Shown here piece after piece: positions 31,978 through 40,124 of a stretch of 64,000 nucleotides of DNA; positions within the stretch are counted from its first letter, which is position 1; each line of letters starts with the position of its first letter. Under the pieces are notes generated by a model, which was not told the origin of the DNA, did no database searches, and was given only the letters and a program-made list of their open reading frames with translations. Source of the stretch: Erysipelotrichaceae bacterium (GTDB lineage: Bacteria; Bacillota_I; Bacilli_A; Erysipelotrichales; Erysipelotrichaceae); the NCBI GenBank assembly GCA_017431825.1, contig JAFRKI010000002.1, forward strand, positions 62,001 to 126,000, written 5' to 3'. Both the position numbers and the translations under genes were made by a program.

Positions 31978-33236
31978 AGACTTTTGCGATGATGGTGCTT
32001 GGCTGCAAAGTCAACGACTATGAAGCAACTTATTTAAGAAGAAAGATGCTTGAGAGATATGAAGAAGTGTCTTTTAAGGATAAGGCTGATATCTATATCA
32101 TCTTTACCTGCTGTGTTACCAATATAGCGGAAGCCAAGACCAGAAAGATGCTCCACAGAGCCAGGAACACCAATCCTGATGCTTATATCGTTGCCATAGG
32201 CTGCCTGAGCCAGATAAAAGGCGATACGGAAGACTTTAAAGACGTCGATCTGATAATCGGATCGACCAGAAAAGATGAAGTATATGACCTGATAAATCAG
32301 CATTTTCAGGATAATCTGGTGGAAGAGCTTAAGGATCCCGGCTTTGAGGATCTCTATCTTGACACTTATCCGGGAAAATCAAGAGCTTTTCTCAAGATAC
32401 AGGATGGCTGCAATCAGTACTGTGCCTACTGTATCATCCCTTATGCCCGGGGAAGCGAAAGATCAGCACAGCATGAAAATATCATTAAGCAGGCTAAAGT
32501 GCTGTCCGAGACATCCAAAGAACTGGTACTGACCGGTATACATACCGGAAGATACTTTGACGGTGAGTATCATCTTTATGAACTGCTAAGAGATCTTGAA
32601 AAGATCGATGATCTTAAGACCATCAGACTGTCTTCAATTGAAATGAATGAAGTAAATGACGGTATCGTTGCTATGATTAAAAACAGCGGCAGGATAGCTC
32701 ATCATCTCCATATTCCCGTACAGTCGTGCAGCAATGAGATCCTTACCCTGATGAACAGGCCTTATACGATAGAAGAGTATACGGACCGTATCGCCTACAT
32801 CAGAAAGGAAATACCGGACATTTCCATCAGTACCGACCTGATAGTAGGCTTTCCCGGTGAAACGGATGAAATATTTGAAAAGACACTGGCTAATCTTAAA
32901 AAGATCAGATTCTCATTCATTCACGTCTTTCCGTACGCAAGAAAGAAAGGCACAGCAGCCGATAAGCTGGACGTTCATCTTCCTAACAGCGTAAAGAAGA
33001 GCAGAGTAAACCGGGTCATAGAAATTGAAAAGGGTATTACCAAAGAATTCCGGAAAAGCTTTATCGGAAAGCAGCTGGAAATGCTGATAGAAAAAAAGGA
33101 AGAAGAATATGTATACGGCTATGTAAAACAGTACTTTTACGTAAAAGCATATGGAAAAGGTGAGATAGGGGATATCGTTAAAGTTAGAATAGACAGTGTA
33201 AACGACGATGAGGTGATAGGCAATGTTACTGAGTGA
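31974..33236 (+). CDS. mtaB: tRNA ms2t6A37 methylthiotransferase MtaB
   Basis: 420 aa radical SAM enzyme of the MiaB/MtaB family. LGCKVNDYE at the N-terminus marks the MtaB branch rather than MiaB. Radical SAM site CNQYCAYC, then PYARG. Adds the methylthio group to t6A37 in ANN-decoding tRNAs. It overlaps rsmE by 4 nt and the MurE-like gene by 14 nt, so all three are in one transcript. Confidence 0.94.
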   Translation: MKTFAMMVLGCKVNDYEATYLRRKMLERYEEVSFKDKADIYIIFTCCVTNIAEAKTRKMLHRARNTNPDAYIVAIGCLSQIKGDTEDFKDVDLIIGSTRKDEVYDLINQHFQDNLVEELKDPGFEDLYLDTYPGKSRAFLKIQDGCNQYCAYCIIPYARGSERSAQHENIIKQAKVLSETSKELVLTGIHTGRYFDGEYHLYELLRDLEKIDDLKTIRLSSIEMNEVNDGIVAMIKNSGRIAHHLHIPVQSCSNEILTLMNRPYTIEEYTDRIAYIRKEIPDISISTDLIVGFPGETDEIFEKTLANLKKIRFSFIHVFPYARKKGTAADKLDVHLPNSVKKSRVNRVIEIEKGITKEFRKSFIGKQLEMLIEKKEEEYVYGYVKQYFYVKAYGKGEIGDIVKVRIDSVNDDEVIGNVTE

Positions 33237-34677
33237 ATTATTTGAAGGATCGCCTGATATAGAGATTAAACAGCTTTCGATAGACAGCCGTCTGCCGATG
33301 AAAGACTGCATTTTCTTCTGTCTTTCCGGAATAAGGTATGACGGTCATCACTTCATCGATGAAGCGATCAAAAACGGTGCATCAGTTATCGTTTATGAAG
33401 ATGAAGTCGATACTTCAAAGAATGCAGTCTTCATTAAAGTCAGCGATGTCGCCGATTGTCTCAATGATATTGCCGCCAAGTTCTACGATTATCCGGCCAG
33501 GGGACTGGAAAGCTTTATCGTTTGCGGCTGTGACGGTCAGAGCTCGGTGTCAAATCTTATCTACAGCCTTATTAGCAAGGTAAGGCCATGCGCATCTGTC
33601 GGAAGCTGCGGCATCCATTACGGTGAACATCATCTTTACAGTTCCGTACCGACACTTACCATACTTGATAATCATAAGTATCTCTATGAATTCGTCCGCT
33701 GCAGCATGGAATCCTGCGTCTTTGAAGGAGATGCCATGTCGCTATCATATAAGAAGCTCGACGGAATCGATCCTGATGTTTTCGTCTATACTTCTACGAA
33801 CGAATATGCTACCGAATTCGAGGAAATAGGGATCAACTACTATGATGCCCTCGTTTCCTATCTTTATACACTTGACGAAAAGACACTTATCATCCTTAAT
33901 AAAGACGACATCGCCTATGATGAACTGGTGCTGGCGGCCGGTGACAATTACCTTACTTACGGATGCAAGGAACACAGTGATTTCGTTATAGAAGACATAA
34001 AGCTTAAAAAAGACGGTTCGTCATTCTCCTTAAAGCATAAAGGAGGATCCTGCACCTTTAATACAAAACTTCTGGGTATGAACAATATCTACAATGCAGC
34101 CGCTGCAATCGTAGCCCTGGTATCAAGAGGCTATGATACCAACAAAATAGCGGAGAACCTTGCCAAGGTAAGACCGCTGGATGGCGTAATGGATCCGGTG
34201 GATCTGGGACAGGACTACAGTATTTACATTGACTGTGCCGATAATATCAAGAGTCTGCATGATGTCTACGATTTCGGTGAACATATCCGTAAGGCCGGTT
34301 CTAAGGTTTACGCCGTCTGGGGAATCAACGGAACCGATGAAAGCGATACTCTGAAGGAGATCGCCGAACTGTCCGAGAGTTTCATCGATCATATGATACT
34401 TACCGAAAACAACTCCTACAGCGGCAACATGATGCATGTGATGAAGAAGGCGCTTCCGTACTTTGAAAGCATGAAGCCGCTGGCCATCGAAGACCGCAGT
34501 ATCGCCATCGAATCTGCCGTGGAAATGCTCAACAGGGACGATATACTATTTATCCTGGGCAAGGGAAATGAAACCACTATTACCAGAAATCTGGGTAAAG
34601 AGACCTATATCGGCGATAAAAAAGCAGCGGAGCTGGCTGTTTCCAGACGTCTCAAAGAAGAAAAGGATGACATCTGA
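33223..34677 (+). CDS. MurE-like protein with lost ATP and catalytic motifs
   Basis: 484 aa, similar in length and layout to UDP-MurNAc-tripeptide ligase (MurE): N-terminal DSRLPMKDCIFFCLSG...DGHHFI, central domain entered by FYDYPARGL, then LGMNNIYNAAAAI. The key motifs are degenerate. The P-loop GTNGKTT reads GCDGQSS (102-108), EVSS reads EGDA, NLTRDHLDFHG reads STNEYATEFEEIG, and GCGGDRD reads GINGTDE. Ligase activity is unlikely. It is inserted between mtaB and rpsU, where Bacillus has no such gene. Role unknown: regulator, scaffold or ligand sensor are possible. Confidence 0.75.
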   Translation: MLLSELFEGSPDIEIKQLSIDSRLPMKDCIFFCLSGIRYDGHHFIDEAIKNGASVIVYEDEVDTSKNAVFIKVSDVADCLNDIAAKFYDYPARGLESFIVCGCDGQSSVSNLIYSLISKVRPCASVGSCGIHYGEHHLYSSVPTLTILDNHKYLYEFVRCSMESCVFEGDAMSLSYKKLDGIDPDVFVYTSTNEYATEFEEIGINYYDALVSYLYTLDEKTLIILNKDDIAYDELVLAAGDNYLTYGCKEHSDFVIEDIKLKKDGSSFSLKHKGGSCTFNTKLLGMNNIYNAAAAIVALVSRGYDTNKIAENLAKVRPLDGVMDPVDLGQDYSIYIDCADNIKSLHDVYDFGEHIRKAGSKVYAVWGINGTDESDTLKEIAELSESFIDHMILTENNSYSGNMMHVMKKALPYFESMKPLAIEDRSIAIESAVEMLNRDDILFILGKGNETTITRNLGKETYIGDKKAAELAVSRRLKEEKDDI

Positions 34678-34688
34678 TAAAAATCTGT

Positions 34689-34694
34689 TATAAT
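34689..34694 (+). promoter_or_regulatory. -10 of rpsU
   Basis: TATAAT 34689-34694, followed by a leader with a strong AGGGGGTGA RBS. The -35 is not clear. Confidence 0.65.
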
Positions 34695-34722
34695 AAGAAA
34701 GCACGCGAAAGGGGGTGAGATG

Positions 34723-34902
34723 ATGTCTAAGATTATCGTTAAGGAAAACGAACAGCTTGATGATGCTTTACGCAGATTCAAAAGACAGGTTTCCCGTAAC
34801 GGGACCCTCCTGGAAGTAAGAAAGCGTGAGTATTATGTCAAACCTGGCATTAAGAAAAAACTCAAGAGAGAAGCAGCCAGGAAAGCAAGAAAAGGAAAAT
34901 AG
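34723..34902 (+). CDS. rpsU: Ribosomal protein bS21
   Basis: 59 aa: [20 protein letters not shown] start and a basic tail [14 protein letters not shown]. Small-subunit protein that helps mRNA/SD interaction. ATG 34723 gives proper spacing from AGGGGGTG; ATG 34720 is too close. The stop lies in the terminator stem. Confidence 0.96.
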   Translation: MSKIIVKENEQLDDALRRFKRQVSRNGTLLEVRKREYYVKPGIKKKLKREAARKARKGK

Positions 34903-34922
34903 TGCTTAAGCACTATTTTTTA
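34896..34922 (+). terminator. Terminator after rpsU
   Basis: 10-bp stem AAAATAGTGC/GCACTATTTT, loop TTAA, T-run. It reaches to within 3 bp of the phoH -10. Confidence 0.9.
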
Positions 34923-34924
34923 TT

Positions 34925-34936
34925 TATAATTTAAGT
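34925..34936 (+). promoter_or_regulatory. Leaderless -10 of phoH
   Basis: TATAAT (34925-34930), 6 nt, ATG 34937; no SD. The -35 position falls in the rpsU terminator hairpin. Confidence 0.7.
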
Positions 34937-35872
34937 ATGGGTTATAAGGAACTGGTACTTGACAGTCTTAGTCATGACGAACTTAAGGATCTCTATGGAA
35001 TAGACAATGAAAACATCAGGACACTGGAAGAGCTTCTGGGCAGCGATATAGTGGCCAGGGGCAACGTTCTGATGATAGATGAGGAATCATATGCCGAATT
35101 TGAAAAGCTCGTATATTCGCTCATATCGCTTTTAAAGAGCGATAACGAAATAGATGAAACGCTTATCAATCATACCTACAGAAACATCGTAAACAATACC
35201 GACAGTTCCTGGCAGAATACCGTACTGATAAATACGCTGAGCGGAAAACCGGTAAAATTCAAGACCTATAATCAGTATCTTTTATCAAAATACGTAGAGA
35301 ATAACGATCTGGTGTTTTCCATCGGACCTGCCGGTACCGGCAAGACCTTTCTGGCAGTCGCCCTGGCTTGCAAGGCACTTAAAAACGGGGATGTGAAAAG
35401 GATCATCCTCACCCGTCCTGCCGTAGAAGCGGGAGAATCGCTGGGTTTCCTTCCGGGCGATCTCAAGGAAAAGATCGATCCTTATCTGATGCCGCTGTAT
35501 GACTCCCTATATGAAATACTTAGCGTCGAACAGGTCGAAAAGCTGATGGAAAAGAAGATCATCGAAGTAATGCCTCTGGCCTATATGCGGGGCAGGACCC
35601 TTAATGACGCCTATGTGATACTTGATGAAGCACAGAATACCACATCTGGACAGATGCTGATGTTTCTGACAAGGCTCGGCTATAATTCCAAGATGATAGT
35701 AAACGGCGATATCACCCAGATCGACCTTAATATAAACAGGACCAGGAGCGGTCTGGTGATAGCCAGAGAAAAGCTGAAGGACATAAAAAATATCGCCATC
35801 ATCGAATTCGACAAGAGCGATATCGTAAGAAACCCTCTGGTAGAGAAGATAATCGAAAGATTCAATATTTAA
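34937..35872 (+). CDS. phoH: PhoH-family ATPase
   Basis: 311 aa. Walker A GPAGTGKT at 130-137, TRPAVEAGESLGFLPGD, Walker B YVILDEAQN near 225-233, and NGDITQIDL. PhoH-like proteins are cytoplasmic P-loop ATPases tied to RNA metabolism and 16S maturation neighbourhoods (often by ybeY). ybeY is not next to it here. Leaderless start. Confidence 0.92.
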   Translation: MGYKELVLDSLSHDELKDLYGIDNENIRTLEELLGSDIVARGNVLMIDEESYAEFEKLVYSLISLLKSDNEIDETLINHTYRNIVNNTDSSWQNTVLINTLSGKPVKFKTYNQYLLSKYVENNDLVFSIGPAGTGKTFLAVALACKALKNGDVKRIILTRPAVEAGESLGFLPGDLKEKIDPYLMPLYDSLYEILSVEQVEKLMEKKIIEVMPLAYMRGRTLNDAYVILDEAQNTTSGQMLMFLTRLGYNSKMIVNGDITQIDLNINRTRSGLVIAREKLKDIKNIAIIEFDKSDIVRNPLVEKIIERFNI

Positions 35873-35873
35873 G

Positions 35874-35900
35874 AAGATTATCCTTAACGGATAATCTTTT
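35874..35900 (+). terminator. Terminator after phoH
   Basis: 10-bp stem AAGATTATCC/GGATAATCTT, 5-nt loop, short T-run. Confidence 0.85.
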
Positions 35901-35919
35901 AAATCAAGGCTTTATATAC

Positions 35920-35932
35920 TACAATAATATTC
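35920..35932 (+). promoter_or_regulatory. Leaderless-type -10 of rdgB
   Basis: TACAAT (35920-35925), 7 nt, ATG 35933; no SD. Confidence 0.55.
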
Positions 35933-36517
35933 ATGAGAAAAATATTCATAGCAACCGGAAACGCACATAAAATAAGTGAATTCAGGGAAATTTTCGATAC
36001 TCTGGGACTTGAAGCTGAACTAGTATCCCCCAAGGATTTCAACGATGATTCCGAACCTGTAGAAAACGGCAGTACCTATAAGGAGAATTCCTATATCAAA
36101 GCCAGATTCTATTACGACAGATACCATCTGCCGACTTTGGCTGATGACAGCGGCATCGAGATCGACTTCTTTGACGGACAGCCAGGCATCCATTCCGCCA
36201 GGTTCCTGCCGGGAATGAGCTATCCGGAAAGAAACGACTATATCTGCGATAAGATGAAAGACAGCGACAACAGGGGTGCAAGTTTTCACTGTGTAGTTAC
36301 GTATATCGATGAAAAGGGCGAAGCCCGTTTCCATGAAGGGGTGGTAAAGGGCTCGATAGCCAGAGAACCGAAAGGTATCGAAGGTTTCGGATATGATCCT
36401 ATCTTCATTACTGACGGTTATGATAAAACGAATGCCCTGATGGGACAGGAATTCAAGAATTCCCATTCCCACAGAGCGATCGCTTTAAGAAAGTGGGTGG
36501 AAGATCTTGAAGACTAA
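35933..36517 (+). CDS. rdgB: XTP/dITP diphosphatase (RdgB/HAM1)
   Basis: 194 aa. Removes inosine/xanthosine triphosphates from the nucleotide pool. IATGNAHKISEF at the start, LADDSGIEIDFFDGQPGIHSARF, and FGYDPIF with SHRAIALRKW at the end are diagnostic. First gene of a cluster with DUF1461, trmL and possibly the interrupted gene and yfcE-type phosphodiesterase. Confidence 0.96.
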   Translation: MRKIFIATGNAHKISEFREIFDTLGLEAELVSPKDFNDDSEPVENGSTYKENSYIKARFYYDRYHLPTLADDSGIEIDFFDGQPGIHSARFLPGMSYPERNDYICDKMKDSDNRGASFHCVVTYIDEKGEARFHEGVVKGSIAREPKGIEGFGYDPIFITDGYDKTNALMGQEFKNSHSHRAIALRKWVEDLED

Positions 36518-37178
36518 GATAATTGGTTTTATATGCTGCCTGTCACTGCTGCTGGCAACGGTAATCACCGTCATCGATTTCTGGTGCTTTAACGATGAAT
36601 TCTATAAATATGAATATACTAATCTGAATACCGCTCAAAGCATCGGCATGTCTGCCGAAGATCTCGACAGGACGACAGATGTGCTTTTATCTTATCTGAA
36701 GGACCGGGACAAGACCCTCGATATACAGGTCGAAGTAAAAGGCATTCTCAGGGAAGTTTTCAACCAGAGGGAAAAGGCTCACATGGTCGACGTCAGAAAC
36801 CTGTATCTGAATGCCATTACGGTAAGAAACATCGCCGCTGGAATATCGATCTGCTGCCTGGTCATTCTGGTGTATCTAAAGGATCTGAGCGTTCTGTACA
36901 AGTCTTATCTTAAGGCGCTTGGCGTTTTCGTATTCATATTCGGTTTTATCGGCATCTTCTGCCTTATAGATTTTGACGTATTCTGGACCAATTTCCATCA
37001 CGTATTCTTTCCGGGCAACGACCTGTGGCTCCTTGATCCCCATACCGATATCCTGATCATGATGGTGCCTAGCAAGTTCTTTTTCGATCTTTGCGTTTCG
37101 ATCGTCTTCAGTATTTTCGTACTGATGCTCCTTTATTTCATTTTCTTCAAGATCCTTGACAGAAAGGTCATTAAATAA
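36507..37178 (+). CDS. DUF1461 (TIGR01906-type) membrane protein
   Basis: 223 aa. Membrane helix at the N-terminus (about 5-25), an extracytoplasmic region of about 85 residues, then three helices (about 110-128, 136-156, 192-216). The FWTNFHHVFFPGNDLWLLDPHTD segment is the family hallmark. TTG start with GGTGGAAG as SD, overlapping rdgB by 11 nt. Function unknown. Confidence 0.8.
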   Translation: MKTKIIGFICCLSLLLATVITVIDFWCFNDEFYKYEYTNLNTAQSIGMSAEDLDRTTDVLLSYLKDRDKTLDIQVEVKGILREVFNQREKAHMVDVRNLYLNAITVRNIAAGISICCLVILVYLKDLSVLYKSYLKALGVFVFIFGFIGIFCLIDFDVFWTNFHHVFFPGNDLWLLDPHTDILIMMVPSKFFFDLCVSIVFSIFVLMLLYFIFFKILDRKVIK

Positions 37179-37681
37179 TGATTAATATCGTTCTGTACGA
37201 ACCGGAGATACCGCAGAATACGGGAAATATCATGCGTACCTGCATGGCTTTCGATATGAAACTTCATCTCATCGAGCCTCTGGGCTTTTCTTTTGACGAC
37301 AAGTACCTTAAAAGATCACATATGGACTACATTAACGACGTTGATTACCGTATCTACAGGGATTACGATGAATTCACAAAAGAAAATGATGGGCAGTTCG
37401 TATATTTCTCCAGATACGGAATGAAGAGCTTCTCCGAATGCATTTTCGATAGGGAAAGGGATATATATCTTCTTTTCGGAAAGGAATCGACCGGCATCCC
37501 GAAAGTGATCCTTAAGGATCATCTCGATGATACCTACCGCTTTCCCATGAAAGCCAACGCCAGAAGCCTTAATCTATCAAACTGCGTTGCCATCGGCGCT
37601 TATGAATGTCTTAGGCAGACCGGTTTTGACGGGTTAAGCGAAAGGGAAGCGATAAAAGGTCCCGATTGGCTGTTGAGATAG
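37178..37681 (+). CDS. trmL: tRNA (cytidine/uridine-34-2'-O)-methyltransferase TrmL
   Basis: 167 aa SPOUT enzyme. NIVLYEPEIPQNTGNIMRTC at the N-terminus, LFGKESTGIP and RSLNLSNCVAIGAYE complete the trefoil knot. 2'-O-methylates the wobble base of tRNA-Leu isoacceptors. It overlaps the DUF1461 gene by 1 nt. Confidence 0.95.
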   Translation: MINIVLYEPEIPQNTGNIMRTCMAFDMKLHLIEPLGFSFDDKYLKRSHMDYINDVDYRIYRDYDEFTKENDGQFVYFSRYGMKSFSECIFDRERDIYLLFGKESTGIPKVILKDHLDDTYRFPMKANARSLNLSNCVAIGAYECLRQTGFDGLSEREAIKGPDWLLR

Positions 37682-37688
37682 ATTAAGT

Positions 37689-37700
37689 TATAATTTACTT
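37689..37700 (+). promoter_or_regulatory. Leaderless -10 of the amber-interrupted gene
   Basis: TTGGCT (37666-37671), 17 bp, TATAAT (37689-37694), 6 nt, ATG 37701; no SD. Confidence 0.7.
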
Positions 37701-38108
37701 ATGCTGAAAAAACACGTATTACTGATATTTGTGATCTTAGTCATAACAGGAATCTGCTATGTTTTCATGAACCGCAATTATGACCCGTTATCAAGATATT
37801 CCTACTATCTTTCCGAAGATACCAGATACCAGATACTGAACAGACTCGATGAAAGGGAAGTCAAATACATCGTCGACTATGCCATTGCCCCAAACGAATT
37901 CACTGATTATTTAGAAATCAGTTCCTTCAATGCATAGCATATCGCTCAATACAATCCTGCCCGCAAGAGCCTTCTTATGCTGAAACCGACGGAGATCGTC
38001 AATGTCGTCGAACTTATATATAAGCGTGATCTCGACCTTGATGAATGCATCGAAAAATACCAGTATCTTGACTACTATACGATCATGAACGACCTGGTCA
38101 AGAAATAA
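37701..38108 (+). pseudogene. Membrane-anchored protein interrupted by one in-frame TAG
   Basis: One reading frame of 136 codons is broken only by TAG at 37935-37937. Before it: 78 aa with an N-terminal membrane helix and RYQILNRLDEREVKYIVDYAIAPNEFTDYLEI. After it: 56 aa (HIAQYNPARKSLLMLKP...) that read as normal protein to TAA at 38106. The YIVDYAIAPNEF-type region resembles the repeats preceding M15/VanY-like carboxypeptidases of Erysipelotrichia, but no peptidase domain follows. A single base change from a Tyr codon would explain the stop; suppression or a sequence error are alternatives. The promoter is intact. Confidence 0.65.
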
Positions 38109-38116
38109 GCTTCATT

Positions 38117-38590
38117 ATGAAAATAGTTCTGTGCGGTGACAATCACTGCAATAAAAGAGTACTAGATGATATCGTAAGCGTTCATCCCGATGCCGATTAT
38201 TACTGGCATCTGGGTGATTCCGAGTTTTTTGATGAGGAGGATCTCAAACCTTTCATCAGCGTTAAAGGAAACAACGACTACGGGATCAATCTTCCGTTCA
38301 GAAGAGAGATCGAAGTCGGAGGACATAAGTTTCTTCTGATACACGGTACCGGCATGTTTCCGGGCGACTACAGCTCACTTGCAAGGACCGCAAAGGAAAA
38401 GGGCTGCGATGTCGTTCTTTTCGGTCATACGCACAGACCTTATGATGAAATGACAGACGGAATAAGAATGATCAATCCCGGATCCTGCCGTCATAACAGG
38501 GGCTATGCTTATCCGACATATGTGATACTTGACATCGATGAAAAAGGGAAGATTAATGCCACGTTCATAGATATTGACAATGACAGGTGA
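38117..38590 (+). CDS. YfcE/MJ0936-family metallophosphoesterase
   Basis: 157 aa calcineurin-like phosphodiesterase. Metal ligands: GDNHCN, HLGDSEFF, GNND, HGTG and GHTHRP. Such enzymes follow rdgB in many Firmicutes and hydrolyse small phosphodiesters; the natural substrate is unknown. No good SD and no -10 close to the ATG, so it is probably transcribed with upstream genes. Confidence 0.9.
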   Translation: MKIVLCGDNHCNKRVLDDIVSVHPDADYYWHLGDSEFFDEEDLKPFISVKGNNDYGINLPFRREIEVGGHKFLLIHGTGMFPGDYSSLARTAKEKGCDVVLFGHTHRPYDEMTDGIRMINPGSCRHNRGYAYPTYVILDIDEKGKINATFIDIDNDR

Positions 38591-38602
38591 TTTCATTATT
38601 AT
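38574..38602 (+). promoter_or_regulatory. Promoter of the infC-rpmI-rplT leader
   Basis: TTGACA (38574-38579), 17-bp spacer, TATTAT (38597-38602), with an alternative TATAAT at 38600-38605. The -35 is inside the upstream gene. Start predicted near 38609. Confidence 0.75.
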
Positions 38603-38608
38603 AATAGA

Positions 38609-38720
38609 GTAATAAAAAGTAGGTAGAAAGTAGAAGGCCACTTCTCACCTGACGTCCATAAGGACCTGGGTAATATTGCTACGGAATGTAAGTAATAGAG
38701 TGGGCTTTGTCTCGCTTTTT
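38609..38720 (+). ncRNA. L20-type autoregulatory leader of infC-rpmI-rplT
   Basis: About 110 nt of structured leader with the GTAGAAGGCCACTTCTCACC segment and a GACGTCC...GGACCTGGGT helix. It ends in a weak hairpin, AGTGGG/CTCGCT, followed by T5 (38698-38719). This layout matches the L20 leader of Bacillales, where excess L20 causes premature termination. Assigned from gene context and pattern; no covariance search was possible. Confidence 0.75.
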
Positions 38721-38742
38721 ATTTAATAGGAGGACATTAGTT

Positions 38743-39297
38743 ATAGCAGGCAAAAAGAATGAAGATCTGGTCAATGAGAGCATCCGCTTCAAGGAAGTCC
38801 TTGTAATTGATTCAGACGGAACTCAGTTAGGAGTTATGAGCAGAAATGAGGCTTTAGAAAAAGCTTATGACCAGGATCTGGATCTTCTGTGTGTATCACC
38901 GAATTCCAATCCGGCAGTATGCAAGATCCTTGATTACGGCAGATTCCGCTTCGAGAACCAGAAGAAGGCGAAGGAAGCCAAGAGGAACCAGCATACCAAT
39001 GAGTTGAAACCTTTACGTTTATCACCTGTGATCGATACCCATGACTTCGAGACCAAGGTCAAACAGGCAACCAAGTGGCTCGAGGACGGTATGAAGGTAA
39101 AGATCGATATGCGTTTCAGAGGTCGTATGATGACCAGACAGGAAGTCGGTATGAAAGTCATGAATGACTTCATCGAGAGACTGACGGAACTGTCCAATGT
39201 CGATAAGAAACCGAAACTTGAAGGGAACATCATGTCCTGTGTTTTAATGCCCAAAAAGAAAGTAGGAGGGAAAGCAAATGCCAAAGATGAAAACTAA
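38743..39297 (+). CDS. infC: Translation initiation factor IF-3, probable AUA start
   Basis: 184 aa. [12 protein letters not shown], the linker, and the C-terminal [14 protein letters not shown] / SCVLMPKKK motifs are classical IF-3. No ATG, GTG or TTG lies at a usable distance from AGGAGG (38728-38733); the best-placed codon is ATA at 38743 (9 nt). A TTG at 38707 lies upstream of the SD, in the leader terminator. infC is known for rare start codons (AUU, AUA, AUC) that allow IF-3 to repress itself. It overlaps rpmI by 20 nt. Confidence 0.9.
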   Translation: MAGKKNEDLVNESIRFKEVLVIDSDGTQLGVMSRNEALEKAYDQDLDLLCVSPNSNPAVCKILDYGRFRFENQKKAKEAKRNQHTNELKPLRLSPVIDTHDFETKVKQATKWLEDGMKVKIDMRFRGRMMTRQEVGMKVMNDFIERLTELSNVDKKPKLEGNIMSCVLMPKKKVGGKANAKDEN

Positions 39298-39472
39298 GAA
39301 GACTTTTGCGAAGAGAGTAAAAGTCACCGGCACCGGTAAGTTAAAAAGACACCACAATTTCACATCACACTTCGCTGCCAATAAGACACACAAGCAGAAA
39401 GTACAGTTAAGGAAAGCCGATCTTGTCTCCAAGTCTGATTACAAGAAGAACAAGGCTTTACTGCAGGGATAG
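39278..39472 (+). CDS. rpmI: Ribosomal protein bL35
   Basis: 64 aa. [23 protein letters not shown] start is diagnostic. Strong SD GTAGGAGGG within infC. Translationally coupled to infC; rplT follows after 12 nt. Confidence 0.97.
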   Translation: MPKMKTKKTFAKRVKVTGTGKLKRHHNFTSHFAANKTHKQKVQLRKADLVSKSDYKKNKALLQG

Positions 39473-39484
39473 GAGGAATAAACA

Positions 39485-39841
39485 ATGGCAAGAGTAAAAA
39501 GATCTAATACCCTGAGAAAGAGACACAGAAGGGTCCTTAAGCAGGCCAAAGGCTATTTCGGCAGCAAGCACTTACTGTATAAGACAGCCCATGAACAGGT
39601 AATGCATTCATTAAAGTACGCTTATGAAGGCAGAAAGCAGAATAAGCGCAACTTCAGAAAGCTCTGGATCGCCAGGATCAATGCCGCAGCCAGGATGCAC
39701 GACCTGTCCTATTCCAAGCTTATGCACGGCTTAAAGCTGGCCAACGTCAATATCAACAGAAAGATGTTATCTGAGATCGCCATCAGCGATCCTGATGCAT
39801 TCACAAAGATCTGTGATACCGCAAAGACAAAATTAAGCTAA
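39485..39841 (+). CDS. rplT: Ribosomal protein bL20
   Basis: 118 aa, long basic N-terminal helix ([23 protein letters not shown]) and globular C-terminus. L20 is the predicted repressor binding the leader at 38609-38720. SD AGGAGGA. It is followed by a T-less hairpin (39845-39863) and the tRNA, which may share the transcript. Confidence 0.98.
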   Translation: MARVKRSNTLRKRHRRVLKQAKGYFGSKHLLYKTAHEQVMHSLKYAYEGRKQNKRNFRKLWIARINAAARMHDLSYSKLMHGLKLANVNINRKMLSEIAISDPDAFTKICDTAKTKLS

Positions 39842-39865
39842 AATAAGAGATGTAATATCTCTTAC

Positions 39866-39941
39866 GGCCTGTTGGTGAAACGGTTAACACATTGCCCTCT
39901 CAAGGCAACATTCACGGGTTCGAATCCCGTACAGGTCACCA
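39866..39941 (+). tRNA. tRNA-Glu (anticodon CTC), CCA encoded
   Basis: 76 nt. Acceptor GGCCTGT/ACAGGTC (one G-U), D arm, anticodon stem TTGCC/GGCAA with loop CTCTCAA giving anticodon CTC, T arm with GTTCGAATC, discriminator A and encoded CCA. CTC reads GAG. The gene lies 2 kb upstream of the opposite-strand gltX. Confidence 0.96.
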
Positions 39942-39948
39942 TAGAAAA

Positions 39949-39975
39949 CAAACCCGTGATAATCACGGGTTTTCT
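39949..39975 (+). terminator. Terminator after tRNA-Glu
   Basis: 10-bp stem AAACCCGTGA/TCACGGGTTT, loop TAA, T-rich tail. Confidence 0.9.
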
Positions 39976-40124
39976 TATGTCCTCATTCTCATATGAAAGA
40001 TAATCAATATCATAATGTGTCCTTTTATTTGGACATACTGTTCTGATGATTGATATAGAATTTAAGAAAAAGCAGTACATTATCTTTTTGTACTTATATC
40101 ATTTTACGAAGGAGGGGATTATTA

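Noticed and set aside
38707-38742. TTG start giving IF-3 a 12-residue N-terminal extension
   Set aside because: It lies in the leader terminator and upstream of the AGGAGG. The extension does not resemble IF-3.
39942-40124. Attachment site of an integrated element after tRNA-Glu
   Set aside because: The CACGGGTT match to the T arm is part of the terminator stem. No integrase and no second copy of the tRNA 3' end were found.
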